Assembly: GCA_025201845.1 (NCBI GenBank)
Contig: MU603972.1
Location: forward strand, 1-52,181
Length of the DNA: 52,181 nt
Direction: 5' to 3'
Origin: Martensiomyces pterosporus
Taxonomy: Eukaryota > Kickxellomycota > Kickxellomycetes > Kickxellales > Kickxellaceae
How positions within the stretch are numbered: the first letter of the stretch is position 1; each line of letters starts with the position of its first letter. Positions 27,255 to 35,465 of this stretch are shown in pieces. The notes below the pieces were generated by a model. The model saw only the letters and a list, made by a program, of their open reading frames with translations. It had not been told where the DNA came from and did no database searches. A program made the translations under genes and the position numbers.

Positions 27255-28287
27255 ATGTCCGTCTCCGTCTCTGCTGCCACCTTCAACACCGTCCTCAACG
27301 GCTTCTTCGAGGACAACTCGTTCGTCTCTGGGTAAGTGACAGGCACTGCTGCTGGTGAATCTGGCGGCGGAGGCAGCTGCTCCGCTAAGCGGTGCTGCGA
27401 TTCCCCTCTTTCTTTCGCTTATCGCGATGCATGTGGCGCCCGATCCCCTTGCACCTGCTGTGTATCTGCTCGTGAGGATGATGATGTTGATTTTGGTCCG
27501 TGTTTCTGAAGCGGCTTAAGACCCCGCTATCTGCAGACAACTACTTTTCCAAACTACGCTGACTCTAAGCGCAGAATGCAGCCCTGCTGTTTTCCGCCCA
27601 CGCTCCTGCCTTTGGGCAGCCCGGATTGACGTGAGCTTCCATGGTGCTAATTCCTGTGTTTTCCGTTGGGATTCTGTCTGGTTCCATGTGCGAACGATCT
27701 TTGTTGGATTTTATAGTGCCGAGGCTTCCTCCGCCGATGCCGAGGTCTTCAAGGCCCTCTCCGGAGCCCCCGACGCCGCTGTCTTCCCCCACCTCGCCCG
27801 CTGGTACAAGCACATCGCCAGCAAGGGTGACGCCATTAACTCGCTCAAGGCTGCCGAGGCCCCCAAGGCCGCTGAGGCTCCTGCCGCTGAGGAGGACGAT
27901 GACGACATGGATCTCTTCGGCTCTGACGACGAGGTTGACGAGGAGGCCGAGAAGCTCAAGCAGGAGCGCCTTGAGGCATACAGGGCCAAGAAGGCCGCCA
28001 AGGGCCCTGGTCCCGCTGCCAAGTCCATGATCACATTCGACATCAAGCCTTGGGAGGCCGATACCGACATGGCCGAGCTCGAGAAGCTTGTCAAGACCAT
28101 CGAGATGGACGGTCTCACCTGGGCCCAGAAGGGAACGCTCATCCCCGTCGCCTTCGGCGTCAAGAAGCTCCAGATCAACGCCACTGTTGAGGACGCCAAG
28201 GTCTCCACCGACGACCTTGCCGATAAGATCGTCGAGTTCGAGGACTACGTCCAGTCGGTTGATATTGCTGCCTTCATGAAGCTCTAA
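27255..28287 (+). CDS. EFB1: Translation elongation factor 1-beta (eEF1B-alpha)
   Basis: Guanine-nucleotide exchange factor for eEF1A. Exons 27255-27331 (77 nt) and 27717-28287 give 215 aa. The N-terminal GST-like segment has [10 protein letters not shown] and HLARWYKHI. The acidic [13 protein letters not shown] motif is the eEF1-beta hallmark. The C-terminal exchange domain includes [41 protein letters not shown] and [10 protein letters not shown]. The 385-nt intron (GTAAGT, branch-like GCTAATT at about 27646-27652, TATAG) splits the Gly codon after FVSG between its second and third base. As I recall, this is the same place and phase as the single yeast EFB1 intron. It carries a U18/snR18-type snoRNA. 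High codon bias fits strong expression. Confidence 0.97.
27465..27577 (+). ncRNA. snR18: Intronic C/D box snoRNA U18 (snR18)
   Basis: It lies in the EFB1 intron, sense strand. A C box ATGATGA at 27478-27484 (or ATGATGT at 27481-27487) is followed by guide TTGGTCCGTGTTT ending at 27505 and directly by D/D' box CTGA (27506-27509). A second CTGA at 27559-27562 is the likely terminal D box. The guide is complementary to the conserved 25S/28S stretch AAACACGGACCAA. The D+5 rule puts methylation on the A of AAACA, which I recall as yeast A649, the U18/snR18 target (with C650). A short terminal stem can form: TCTGC (27465-27469) with GCAGA (27571-27575), and GAG (27474-27476) with CTC (27563-27565). 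In yeast, snR18 is also in the EFB1 intron. Confidence 0.9.
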
Positions 28288-28548
28288 GTTTGCTACCTCC
28301 GCTCTCTAGCCTTTGTTCTTGCTGTAAACACCAGACTCTTGTGCAACACACACCAGACTCTTCTGCGAGCTTGCGTTTACATGTGTGCATCAACAGCATC
28401 CCCACCACTATAGCCACAATGTACTGTCTAAATGCCATCAGCTACCCTGATTTCTGTGTGTATACGTTGTTACTGTTGTGAAGAGAAAGGGAGAGTAAAG
28501 GGGCAGAAGGAGGGGCGTGTTCATGACATCTGAGGGCGCACAAGCTCG

Positions 28549-29028
28549 CTAGACAAACTGGCTGACGAGGCTGTCCAGGTTGGTGTAAATAACACGCAGG
28601 TTCTTTGCCGTGGGGGCACCGCACTCCTGCGTGTCCTCTGAATACTGGCTCCCACCCAGGCCTGAGAACTCGGGGAGCTCAGCCCTAAACAAGTCTCTCA
28701 GCTCGAGCAGTCCCGAGATGGTTCCTGGGTAGTTGGGTCCCAGGATCTTGCTCTCGATTTCAGGGCGGTTTAGGGCCAGCGCAGCGGGCGCGAACTCGTG
28801 GAAGTCGCGGAACGGCGAGTTCCGCAGCTCGCGGGCCACTTGATCCAGGGCCTGTCGCCTGCTGTTGCTCAGCCCCTGTACTGCGCGCGGCAGGCAGTTG
28901 TTCTCTGCGTCTTGTTGGGCAATTGAGCTGTCCATCGTGTCCTTGGCCTCAGCGGAAGCACCTGCGGGCAGGGCGTGGGCCGCAGCTGCGAGTGCGGCAG
29001 CCACTGCGAAGAACGGGTGCACTAGCAT
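28549..29028 (-). CDS. Small secreted protein of unknown function
   Basis: 159-aa protein. It starts with a clear signal peptide (MLVHPFFAVAAALAAAAHA, cleavage near HALPAG). The mature part of about 140 residues is mostly helical by composition, with two cysteines only (NNCLPRAV and QECGAP), which could form one disulphide. I recognise no domain. It ends LDSLVSQFV without a GPI-type tail, so it is probably soluble and exported. A TATA-like string lies about 85 bp upstream on the coding strand (plus 29113-29119). It is convergent with EFB1, 261 bp away. The signal peptide, clean start and normal length make it a likely real gene. Confidence 0.7.
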   Translation of the reverse strand: MLVHPFFAVAAALAAAAHALPAGASAEAKDTMDSSIAQQDAENNCLPRAVQGLSNSRRQALDQVARELRNSPFRDFHEFAPAALALNRPEIESKILGPNYPGTISGLLELRDLFRAELPEFSGLGGSQYSEDTQECGAPTAKNLRVIYTNLDSLVSQFV

Positions 29029-29781
29029 GGTATTTCGTTACGTCAAGGAGCTGAATAGGCACGGGAATGTGGAGCGAGGCGAGTGAAGAGAGCAGAGACG
29101 CGGTGCAGACGGTATAAAAAAAGAAGAGGAAAGGTGGAAGCTGTGCTTGCTTTGGCAGAGGGCGTGGATGCAGCGCCTGCGCGAATCCGCCCTTGATGTA
29201 GCTCCCCACATCATTTGTCCAGGCCACATCCCCGCATGCGCGTGTGCTTGATTAAGGCCTGCCACATGTGGGCTGTCTTATGCCTAATTACTGCACATGG
29301 CGGGGCTGGAGTGCCTCCTCCCTCCCTTTTCATTGTGTAGACAAGAAGCAATCACTCCTGTCTTTCAGACCAAAAGAGCCTAGGCGCACTGGGATGTCAT
29401 GGCGGCTGACAGCCACATGCATTTGGTGGACCATGCAAATGTCCAATTTTACCAGCATGGTCTATATTTCTGACATCGGGCTAGACAAGTGCGAGCAACT
29501 GTAGATGGAATGTGCAAGCGGCCCAATATTCAGGATATGGCATGCCCGCAGCATGCCTCATGACGGCGTCTGCTGTCCGCAAATGTCAACTGGGCCAGAC
29601 AGCGGGTATTAATGTTTAATGAGCCTCGAATATGCTATTTCTGCGCCTTCTGGCTTGCTGTGAGTATGCAGCGCTGGCGCAATAGAACATGCTAGAATCA
29701 ATGCTGCCAAACTAGTGCAATCAATGCCATTTTGCTATTGTGGAGCAGAAGCGCGCGAAAGAGGAATAAGCCAAAACTGCT
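29029..29781. other. Intergenic, secreted-protein promoter / BUB3 3' end
   Basis: About 750 bp between minus-strand genes. Short open frames on the plus strand (for example around 29268-29504) show no coding character. The region is AT-richer than its neighbours. Nothing else is supported. Confidence 0.4.
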
Positions 29782-30783
29782 CTATGCCTTCTTTGCCTTT
29801 GGCTTGGTCTCGCTCTCCGACACTGACTTGATCCAGATCGAGTCCGGCGGGTGGTCCTTTTCGCCCTCGTCGTATGTATACGACGCCGCTACAGCAAGGG
29901 TGTTTCCGGAGGCATTGAAATCGAGAGATGCGACGGAAGCCGGGTACTTGTGGTACTGCTTCAGCCTCTTTTTATTATCCGGATCCCACAGCGACACCAT
30001 GGCATCCGACCCGCCAGTGACAAAGGTCTGATGCACGGGGTGGAAGGCCACGGCATTCACCGGGTAGACCAAGTCGACGCCGTCATCGGCTGTCTGGCGG
30101 TGGCACTTGAACGCATAGTTGCTCTTGCCCTCTACTCCTTTCAAGTACTCGACAGCAACGCGGCCTTCCACAGACCCGCAGACAAAGCCCTGGCCGCTGG
30201 GCATCAGCTTGACGCACCTTGTAGGGTACTTGAGCGAGCTATCGCGCGTCTCGATAGGCGCATCCAGGTTCCTTACATCGTAGATGAGAAACTTTCTGCC
30301 GGCCAGTGCCACCACGAGCAAATCACCGTCGGCGGACATTGAGTACACGCGCTCCTCCACACCCACCTTCTGCACCTCTGCCCGTCCCTCGCTGCCTGCA
30401 CGTGGATCCCAGGCACGCAGCGTGCGATCCCAGCTGCCCGAGAGCAAAACGTTGTGCGGGCGAGAGAACTCCAGGGCACTGATGGGGCCGTCGTGGCGCC
30501 CGAGCTCTGTGGTTGTCGTGTAGTTGTCTTCCCAGGCAAGGAGCCGCCTATCGAGTCCGCCTGAATACGAGCTGGTGGTCCCAAACTCTATGTCGAGGAC
30601 GGCTGCCTGGTGTGAGTGGTGGCTGGCGACCAGCTGGTTGGCCTGCACGTCGTAGAGGCGCACCCGCTGGTCCCAGGAGCTTACGAGCAGCTTGGAGTCG
30701 TCGGCGGGATGGAACTTTACCCGCGACACGCCGTCGCTCGGCGGCTGCGTCAGCTCGTACTGCTTGCTGCTTCCGCTGCTCAT
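29782..30783 (-). CDS. BUB3: Spindle-checkpoint WD40 protein Bub3
   Basis: 333-aa seven-bladed WD40 propeller of the Bub3 family, which binds Bub1 and Mad3/BubR1 at kinetochores. Diagnostic strings are SDGVSRVKFHP, LLVSSWDQRVRLYDV, GGLDRRLLAWE, VLLSGSWDRTLRAWDPR, YSMSADGDLLVVALAGRKFLIYD, RCVKLMPSGQGFVCGSVEGRVAVEYL, the Bub3-specific KSNYAFKCHRQ, then YPVNAVAFHPVHQTFVTGGSDAMVSLWD. The C-terminus ends in a Lys-rich KPKAKKA. ATG 30783 is used; the open frame continues upstream to 31188 but that part is unlike the family. It is divergent from the methionine-sulfoxide reductase gene, with 361 bp between. Confidence 0.96.
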   Translation of the reverse strand: MSSGSSKQYELTQPPSDGVSRVKFHPADDSKLLVSSWDQRVRLYDVQANQLVASHHSHQAAVLDIEFGTTSSYSGGLDRRLLAWEDNYTTTTELGRHDGPISALEFSRPHNVLLSGSWDRTLRAWDPRAGSEGRAEVQKVGVEERVYSMSADGDLLVVALAGRKFLIYDVRNLDAPIETRDSSLKYPTRCVKLMPSGQGFVCGSVEGRVAVEYLKGVEGKSNYAFKCHRQTADDGVDLVYPVNAVAFHPVHQTFVTGGSDAMVSLWDPDNKKRLKQYHKYPASVASLDFNASGNTLAVAASYTYDEGEKDHPPDSIWIKSVSESETKPKAKKA

Positions 30784-31144
30784 CTCTTTTGTGGTGGAGA
30801 AGACAGAGTTTGTGCTGATGAACAGAGGGGGTGCTTTGCTGACGGGGGAGGCGAGAGGCTGGCGCACCAACAAGAGCAGGCACCAGACAAGCGCCCAGCA
30901 AGCAAAAGATTTATGGTGAACAATCACACCGGGCCAGCCAGAAAAAGCAAGCCCCAACCCTTGATGGCGGCAGGGCAGGCAGACAGCGCAGGCGAGTGGA
31001 GAAAATCCCAGGCAGCTCTTGGCATCTTCGTGGGAAACGGCATAAAAGAGCACGCCAGGGTGCCTCTCTTCTCTGCTCCCTTCCTGTTCTCCACACTGGT
31101 CGCAATTACCCTCTCTCGCTCTGCTCAGTAAACTCTCGCCGAAA
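30784..31144. promoter_or_regulatory. Shared divergent promoter, BUB3 / fRMsr
   Basis: A 361-bp head-to-head intergenic region. On the plus strand CATAAAAG at 31041-31048, about 100 bp before the fRMsr ATG, is TATA-like and is followed by a pyrimidine-rich leader (31065-31130). No clear TATA element was seen on the BUB3 side. Confidence 0.4.
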
Positions 31145-31678
31145 ATGACGTCGTTCATCCCGGGATTCACAAACACGCTCAACCCCAAGGCGCAGTTCTA
31201 CATGGATCTCGCCCTGCAGTGCACCGGCTTGCTCGAGGGCCAGCGCAACCTTATAACCAACACGGCCAACATCTCCTCCCTTGTGTACCACAGCCTCTTG
31301 GAGACGCCCACGCGTGAGGGCAAGCCAGTGAACTGGGTCGGGTTCTACCTCCTTGATGGCAAGAAGGCCGATTCTCTGATCCTGGGCCCATTCCAGGGCA
31401 AACCAGCATGCACCGAGATTGGGTTTGGCAGGGGTGTGTGTGGAAAGGCAGCAAGGGACGCCGAGTCCGTGGTTGTTGAGGACGTGCACGAGTTTCCTGG
31501 ACACATTGCCTGTGACGCAGCATCAAGGTCCGAGATCGTCGTGCCGCTGAAGTCGCAGGATGGCAAGGTGCTGGGCGTGTTTGATATTGACTCGTCCGAG
31601 GTCAGCGCATTCGATGACTTTGACCGCATTGGGCTTGAAGCCATTGCCAATATGGTCGTTGAGGCCTCGGATTTCTAA
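31145..31678 (+). CDS. Free methionine-(R)-sulfoxide reductase (GAF domain)
   Basis: GAF-fold enzyme that reduces free methionine-R-sulfoxide, a thioredoxin-linked oxidative-damage repair step; the yeast homologue is YKL069W. The 177-aa length equals a single GAF domain. All three redox cysteines are present: C89 (GKPACTEIG), C99 (GRGVCGKAA) and C123 (HIACDAASRSEIVVP). Their spacing of 10 and 24 residues equals that of the E. coli enzyme (C84, C94, C118), as I recall it. VFDIDSSE and FDRIGLEAI complete the family signature. The start is the first ATG after the leader. It is convergent with the first LPA acyltransferase, with 129 bp between. Confidence 0.96.
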   Translation: MTSFIPGFTNTLNPKAQFYMDLALQCTGLLEGQRNLITNTANISSLVYHSLLETPTREGKPVNWVGFYLLDGKKADSLILGPFQGKPACTEIGFGRGVCGKAARDAESVVVEDVHEFPGHIACDAASRSEIVVPLKSQDGKVLGVFDIDSSEVSAFDDFDRIGLEAIANMVVEASDF

Positions 31679-31682
31679 GGAG

Positions 31683-31727
31683 CACTTTCTACTCGGTTTG
31701 CACTTTCTACTCGGTTTGCACTTTCCA
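31683..31727. repeat. 19-bp tandem repeat in fRMsr 3' UTR
   Basis: The unit CACTTTCTACTCGGTTTG occurs twice in direct succession (with the following G-free junction), then a partial third copy CACTTTC. It starts 5 bp after the fRMsr stop, so it lies in the mRNA 3' UTR. Origin by slippage is likely. Confidence 0.7.
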
Positions 31728-31807
31728 AACAAAGGACTATACATTTCGGGGCTGCTGGGCAGGGATGATATACACATAGCTTATTTTATCAAGAGAGGAC
31801 TGCGCCA

Positions 31808-32587
31808 TCATGGCGAATCAATGCCTGCTAATGCGATCGATGCCTTTTGGATGTCATTGCGTGTGGTGGAGATCAGCTCAGGGATGTCCTCCTCCGTCAG
31901 GCTCTCCGTGGAAATCGGCGATAGAACCCGAATCCTAATGACGCAGTTTCGCCGGAACCTGCAGTTGGCCCAGCTATACAATGGGCTGGTGCACTGCACC
32001 GCGACGGGAATGATCGGCGCCTTTGTGCAGTACGCCAAGTAAAACGCGCCCTTCTTGAATTCCAACAGCGATCCCGTCTCACTTGGGTTCCTCCTGCCCT
32101 CGGGAAACATAACAATGCTGGTCCTCTCGTGCTCCAAATACCGCAGCGAGCTGTCAAACAGCAGCTTGATGCTGTGCTTGTCCCCCTGCCTGACAAACAA
32201 GTTCCCGCCCAGCCGCATAAACCATCCCAGCAGGGGCAGCTGTGCTATAAACTGGTTGGCCACAATGACCGCTTTGCGTGGAAACAGGGCAGCCAGCCAG
32301 ACGGTGTCCAAAAGGTTCTGGTGGTTGGCTACTATGACGCATGGTGTCTCCTTGGCACGCAGTAAGTTCTCTGCCCCGCTAATGTCGACGGTGACGCCCA
32401 GGATGTGTTCGCTTAGCAGGCGCATGGTGAGGGCCCCCGCCCAGTTCGTCATGGGTTTCCGTCGGATTGCGCGCAGCATCGGGTACGTGAGTATGCCGGC
32501 CATCGAGGCTATTGAGATGGAGAGGAGAAAGAGAGTAAGCTGTACGTAGAACACCGCTGTGCTGAAAATCCCCGAAGGCGCAACCAT
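31808..32587 (-). CDS. LPA acyltransferase (1-acylglycerol-3-P acyltransferase), copy 1
   Basis: Acylates lysophosphatidic acid to phosphatidic acid in the ER (Slc1/AGPAT family). 259 aa. Hydrophobic helix about 12-40, then block I NHQNLLD (H89, D94 of HX4D), block II GGNLFVRQGD, block III FPEGRR (161-166) and block IV PIIPVAVQ. Block III has Arg where the family usually has Thr (FPEGTR), and Gly-Gly-Asn replaces the more usual SGxIFI in block II. So the key acid, base and substrate-arginine positions remain, but specificity may differ from its neighbour. It is a tandem paralogue of the next minus-strand gene, about 1 kb away. ATG 32587 follows a pyrimidine-rich leader on the coding strand. 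Confidence 0.93.
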   Translation of the reverse strand: MVAPSGIFSTAVFYVQLTLFLLSISIASMAGILTYPMLRAIRRKPMTNWAGALTMRLLSEHILGVTVDISGAENLLRAKETPCVIVANHQNLLDTVWLAALFPRKAVIVANQFIAQLPLLGWFMRLGGNLFVRQGDKHSIKLLFDSSLRYLEHERTSIVMFPEGRRNPSETGSLLEFKKGAFYLAYCTKAPIIPVAVQCTSPLYSWANCRFRRNCVIRIRVLSPISTESLTEEDIPELISTTRNDIQKASIALAGIDSP

Positions 32588-33603
32588 GGCTTCTTTGGAT
32601 TGGGTTTCTGGAGATGGTATATGTGAGAGGTGTGTTACACAAAATAATGGAGGTGGTGTCGAGGGCCGCCGCTAAATCGCAACAGCAAGATAGAAGGTGG
32701 ATGAAAGGATGCAAAAGGGAATAGCAATAGTGCGAAATATATTAGATAAAAGATAGAGAGAAGAAGAGAAGAGAAAAAAAGCACGGCGTTGAGCAGGCAA
32801 GTAGGCGACGGAGAAAAGAAGGAAGAGGGATAGTAACGTCCCACGCAGACCTCATGGCGAGGAGGGCTGTTTGTTCGTACGCGTTCCTCCCACACCATGC
32901 GCCCTGGGCCTATGCCACAAATCCTTGTTCTAGGCAAACAATGCAGCGCTGCTTGAGATCCCTTTCCCTGTTTTGGCGAGCTAGAAAAGGCCAAGATGCG
33001 CTCCGATTGTTTGCTGTTCCCTTGTGGAAAAAAATCAGGCCGCGTTACTTGAACCCACAGTTCCATCTTGTTCCTCTGGCTGCATCGGGTTGCCGCGAGC
33101 ACCCCCATGTATGCATGTGTGTATGCTGCCGCGCAGCCATTGCATTTCCTCCAGCCATCCTGCAGCGCAGCACAAGCCCTTGCTTGGCCCGAGGAGGGCG
33201 GACTTTGAGCTGCGGGCACTGCACACAAGTAGACGCGTGTAGCACCAGCAGTGCGACTGAAAGAAGAGCAGAAGGAAGATGCCAGAAAAAGATGCTGATC
33301 TCTCGCAGGGCCAAAAATCGGCTGAGGGCCTCCCTTGGCTTGCATGTGCCTAGCGCGCATGTTGCCGCCGGAATCAGATGTCCTGAACAACCGACACACG
33401 ACACAGCATGCAGCTGGTGCCCCATAGTGAATACCTGGAAGTTTCCCATTTGCGCGATTCCTTGGCTCGCCCATTTTCCCATTCAGCTACAGAAACCCGC
33501 ATGTGTACTTTGCTAATTGTATCAAAGCAGCGGCTGAAGGAAAGCATGGCGAATGTGACAACGCAACAAAAACTAAGAACGAAGCAGCAGGCCACATAGC
33601 TGT
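32588..33603. other. Gap between the tandem acyltransferase genes
   Basis: About 1 kb. The part next to copy 1 (32680-32830) is strongly purine-rich on the plus strand, so pyrimidine-rich on the coding strand. A 279-codon open frame on the minus strand has no acyltransferase motifs and no recognisable coding pattern, so I do not call it a third copy. ACGCGT occurs at 33233-33238. Confidence 0.5.
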
Positions 33604-34470
33604 CTAGTTGGTCTTCTTTGCGCCGGCCTGCACAGCTGCCACGCCGGTCTCAGCATCATGGTTGATACGCGGGGGCGAGATCTTCTTCAGCTCCTCGAGC
33701 ATAAGGTCGCGGGTCTTGTTCATCACGTCCTTCAAATCCTCCTCCTTGACGTTGTCCATCGGAATAGGCTTCAAGACCTTGACCTTGAGGGTTCCAGAGA
33801 CGCTCCAGAACGTCTTCTTCTCGTACAGGTTATGGAAGTCCATAATCACGACGGGCACAATCGGCACCTTGGCATGGTACGCCAACAAAAACGCGCCAAC
33901 CTTAAAGGGCAGCAATCCAGGCCCATCCTCATGCCGTCCGCGGGTGCCCTCAGGGAAGAACCACACGGAGACGTTCTTCGACCTCAGCTCCTCCGACGCC
34001 TTCTTGAACATGTCGCTAGCTGACTGCTTGCTTCCACGGCTAATGAAGATATCGCCCGACAGCCTCATGAACCATCCAATAAACGGATAGAACGACAGTG
34101 CGCGCTTGGCCAGAATGACCGCTTGCTTGGGGAACACCCGTCCGAGCATCACCAGATCGAGCATGGTCTGGTGGTTTCCGACCATGACGCAGGGCCGAGC
34201 CTCCTCCAGGTATTCCTCGCCCTCGATTTCAACAGTGATCCCCAGCATGAACAAAGTTGCGTAGTAGAACGTCCGAGCCACCAGCCAGTTGCCCGACGCC
34301 CGCTGGCCTATCGCCCAGAAAATCGGGGATGCGAGGATTCCTGCTGACGAGGCAATAAAGGTGCATATGGTGTAGTGAACGCAGCGCCGGTAGTAGCTGG
34401 CCTTTCGGGAAAACTGGGCCCCGACAGCCAGCATTCCATCAGCAAGAATAGCCCACAGAATCCAATGCAT
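33604..34470 (-). CDS. LPA acyltransferase (Slc1/AGPAT), copy 2
   Basis: 288 aa, the canonical member of the tandem pair. It has N-terminal transmembrane helices (WILWAILADGMLAVG; ICTFIASSAGILASPIF), block I GNHQTMLD (H100, D105), block II RLSGDIFISRGS, block III FFPEGTRGR (FPEGTR at 172-177) and block IV VPIVPVVI. It should make phosphatidic acid from LPA in the ER, feeding phospholipid and triacylglycerol synthesis. The ATG at 34470 (MHWILW) is used, since the two codons before it are GTG. Full block conservation makes it the better candidate for the housekeeping enzyme; copy 1 is more diverged. The C-terminus is a short polar tail without an ER-retrieval motif that I can recognise. Confidence 0.95.
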   Translation of the reverse strand: MHWILWAILADGMLAVGAQFSRKASYYRRCVHYTICTFIASSAGILASPIFWAIGQRASGNWLVARTFYYATLFMLGITVEIEGEEYLEEARPCVMVGNHQTMLDLVMLGRVFPKQAVILAKRALSFYPFIGWFMRLSGDIFISRGSKQSASDMFKKASEELRSKNVSVWFFPEGTRGRHEDGPGLLPFKVGAFLLAYHAKVPIVPVVIMDFHNLYEKKTFWSVSGTLKVKVLKPIPMDNVKEEDLKDVMNKTRDLMLEELKKISPPRINHDAETGVAAVQAGAKKTN

Positions 34471-35465
34471 CACCACAACGAGCGTACAGTCCTTGAGTCT
34501 ATTGTTATGCCGCTGCTGCTAAACAGGAGGGGAGGCGGGCAGGCAAGAAGAAGCGAATGTGCAGAAAGGGAGGAGGGGATCAGACGCCTGGAGAAACGAA
34601 TGCGAAGAGTATCTGGATGGCCGTAGCGAAAAGCCCAAGTACAATGAAGAAAGGAGAGAGAAAGGCAGGCAGGCGCGATTGCCGACAGCTGCCTCTTTGC
34701 CCCACGCACCGAATGTGACCTCCCCCAAACTCGGCTGGAGGAAAGCAGCCAGCCACTCTCCTGGCCATGTGAAATCGCGAGCCGAGTTGCAGCTGATCGG
34801 CGCGTCCCTGGACAGCCGAGTCAGCAGCCAGCCTCTGCTGGAGATGTGGCATCCAGAACTCCGTCCATAAAAGGCGCCAAGCAGAAGTCAGTGGTGTAGT
34901 GTGCCGCGCATGCGGGCATGCGCTGCCAAAGTCTCATGAAGCGGTGGTTGCTCGAAATAATGGAAACAGCCTTTGCTGGAGACAAGAGCTGCGCCTTTGG
35001 TATAGTAAACAAAAAGGGAGGAGCAGCATGCAGCACAGAAATCAAATGTGCGCTGGTGCTCTCTTTTGTGCGTTTGCAGCAGCGCCTTTCTCCTCTCCGC
35101 TTCTTTCCTTCTTTATTCATATATTATTGCTCGCTTTCTTTATTATTGCTATAAACAAGGCTTGGCGCATCCATAGCTATTTGGTTTGGGCTGCGTGACG
35201 TCTGTTTCTTTGTTTTTGTTTTTCACAGCCTCCTTGTTTACTCTTCTTGCCCCAGCCCAGTAGCCACACCCACTCCTCAGGCGCTGTGTTTCACGTAGGA
35301 AAGAGCTGCGCGCACTCTTCTTCCTCTGCTGTGTTCTCTGCTCTCGCACGCTAGTCTCTCCTCTGGCTTGCTCCCTTCCTTTCTTGGTTTCCTGCTCATA
35401 TCGAACCCTTTTCTTGCTTGCTCCCCTGCACAACGCAAACCACAAAGCGAACTGCAAGACGCGAC
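34471..35465. other. Divergent region, acyltransferase copy 2 / DBF2
   Basis: About 1 kb head-to-head. Both ends have leaders that are pyrimidine-rich on their own coding strand (34520-34680 minus; 35280-35420 plus). No gene is supported between them. Confidence 0.45.

Noticed and set aside
32635..33474. 279-codon minus-strand frame between the two acyltransferases
   Set aside because: Tested as a third, decayed acyltransferase copy, but no HX4D, FPEG or other block is present and the composition is leader-like.
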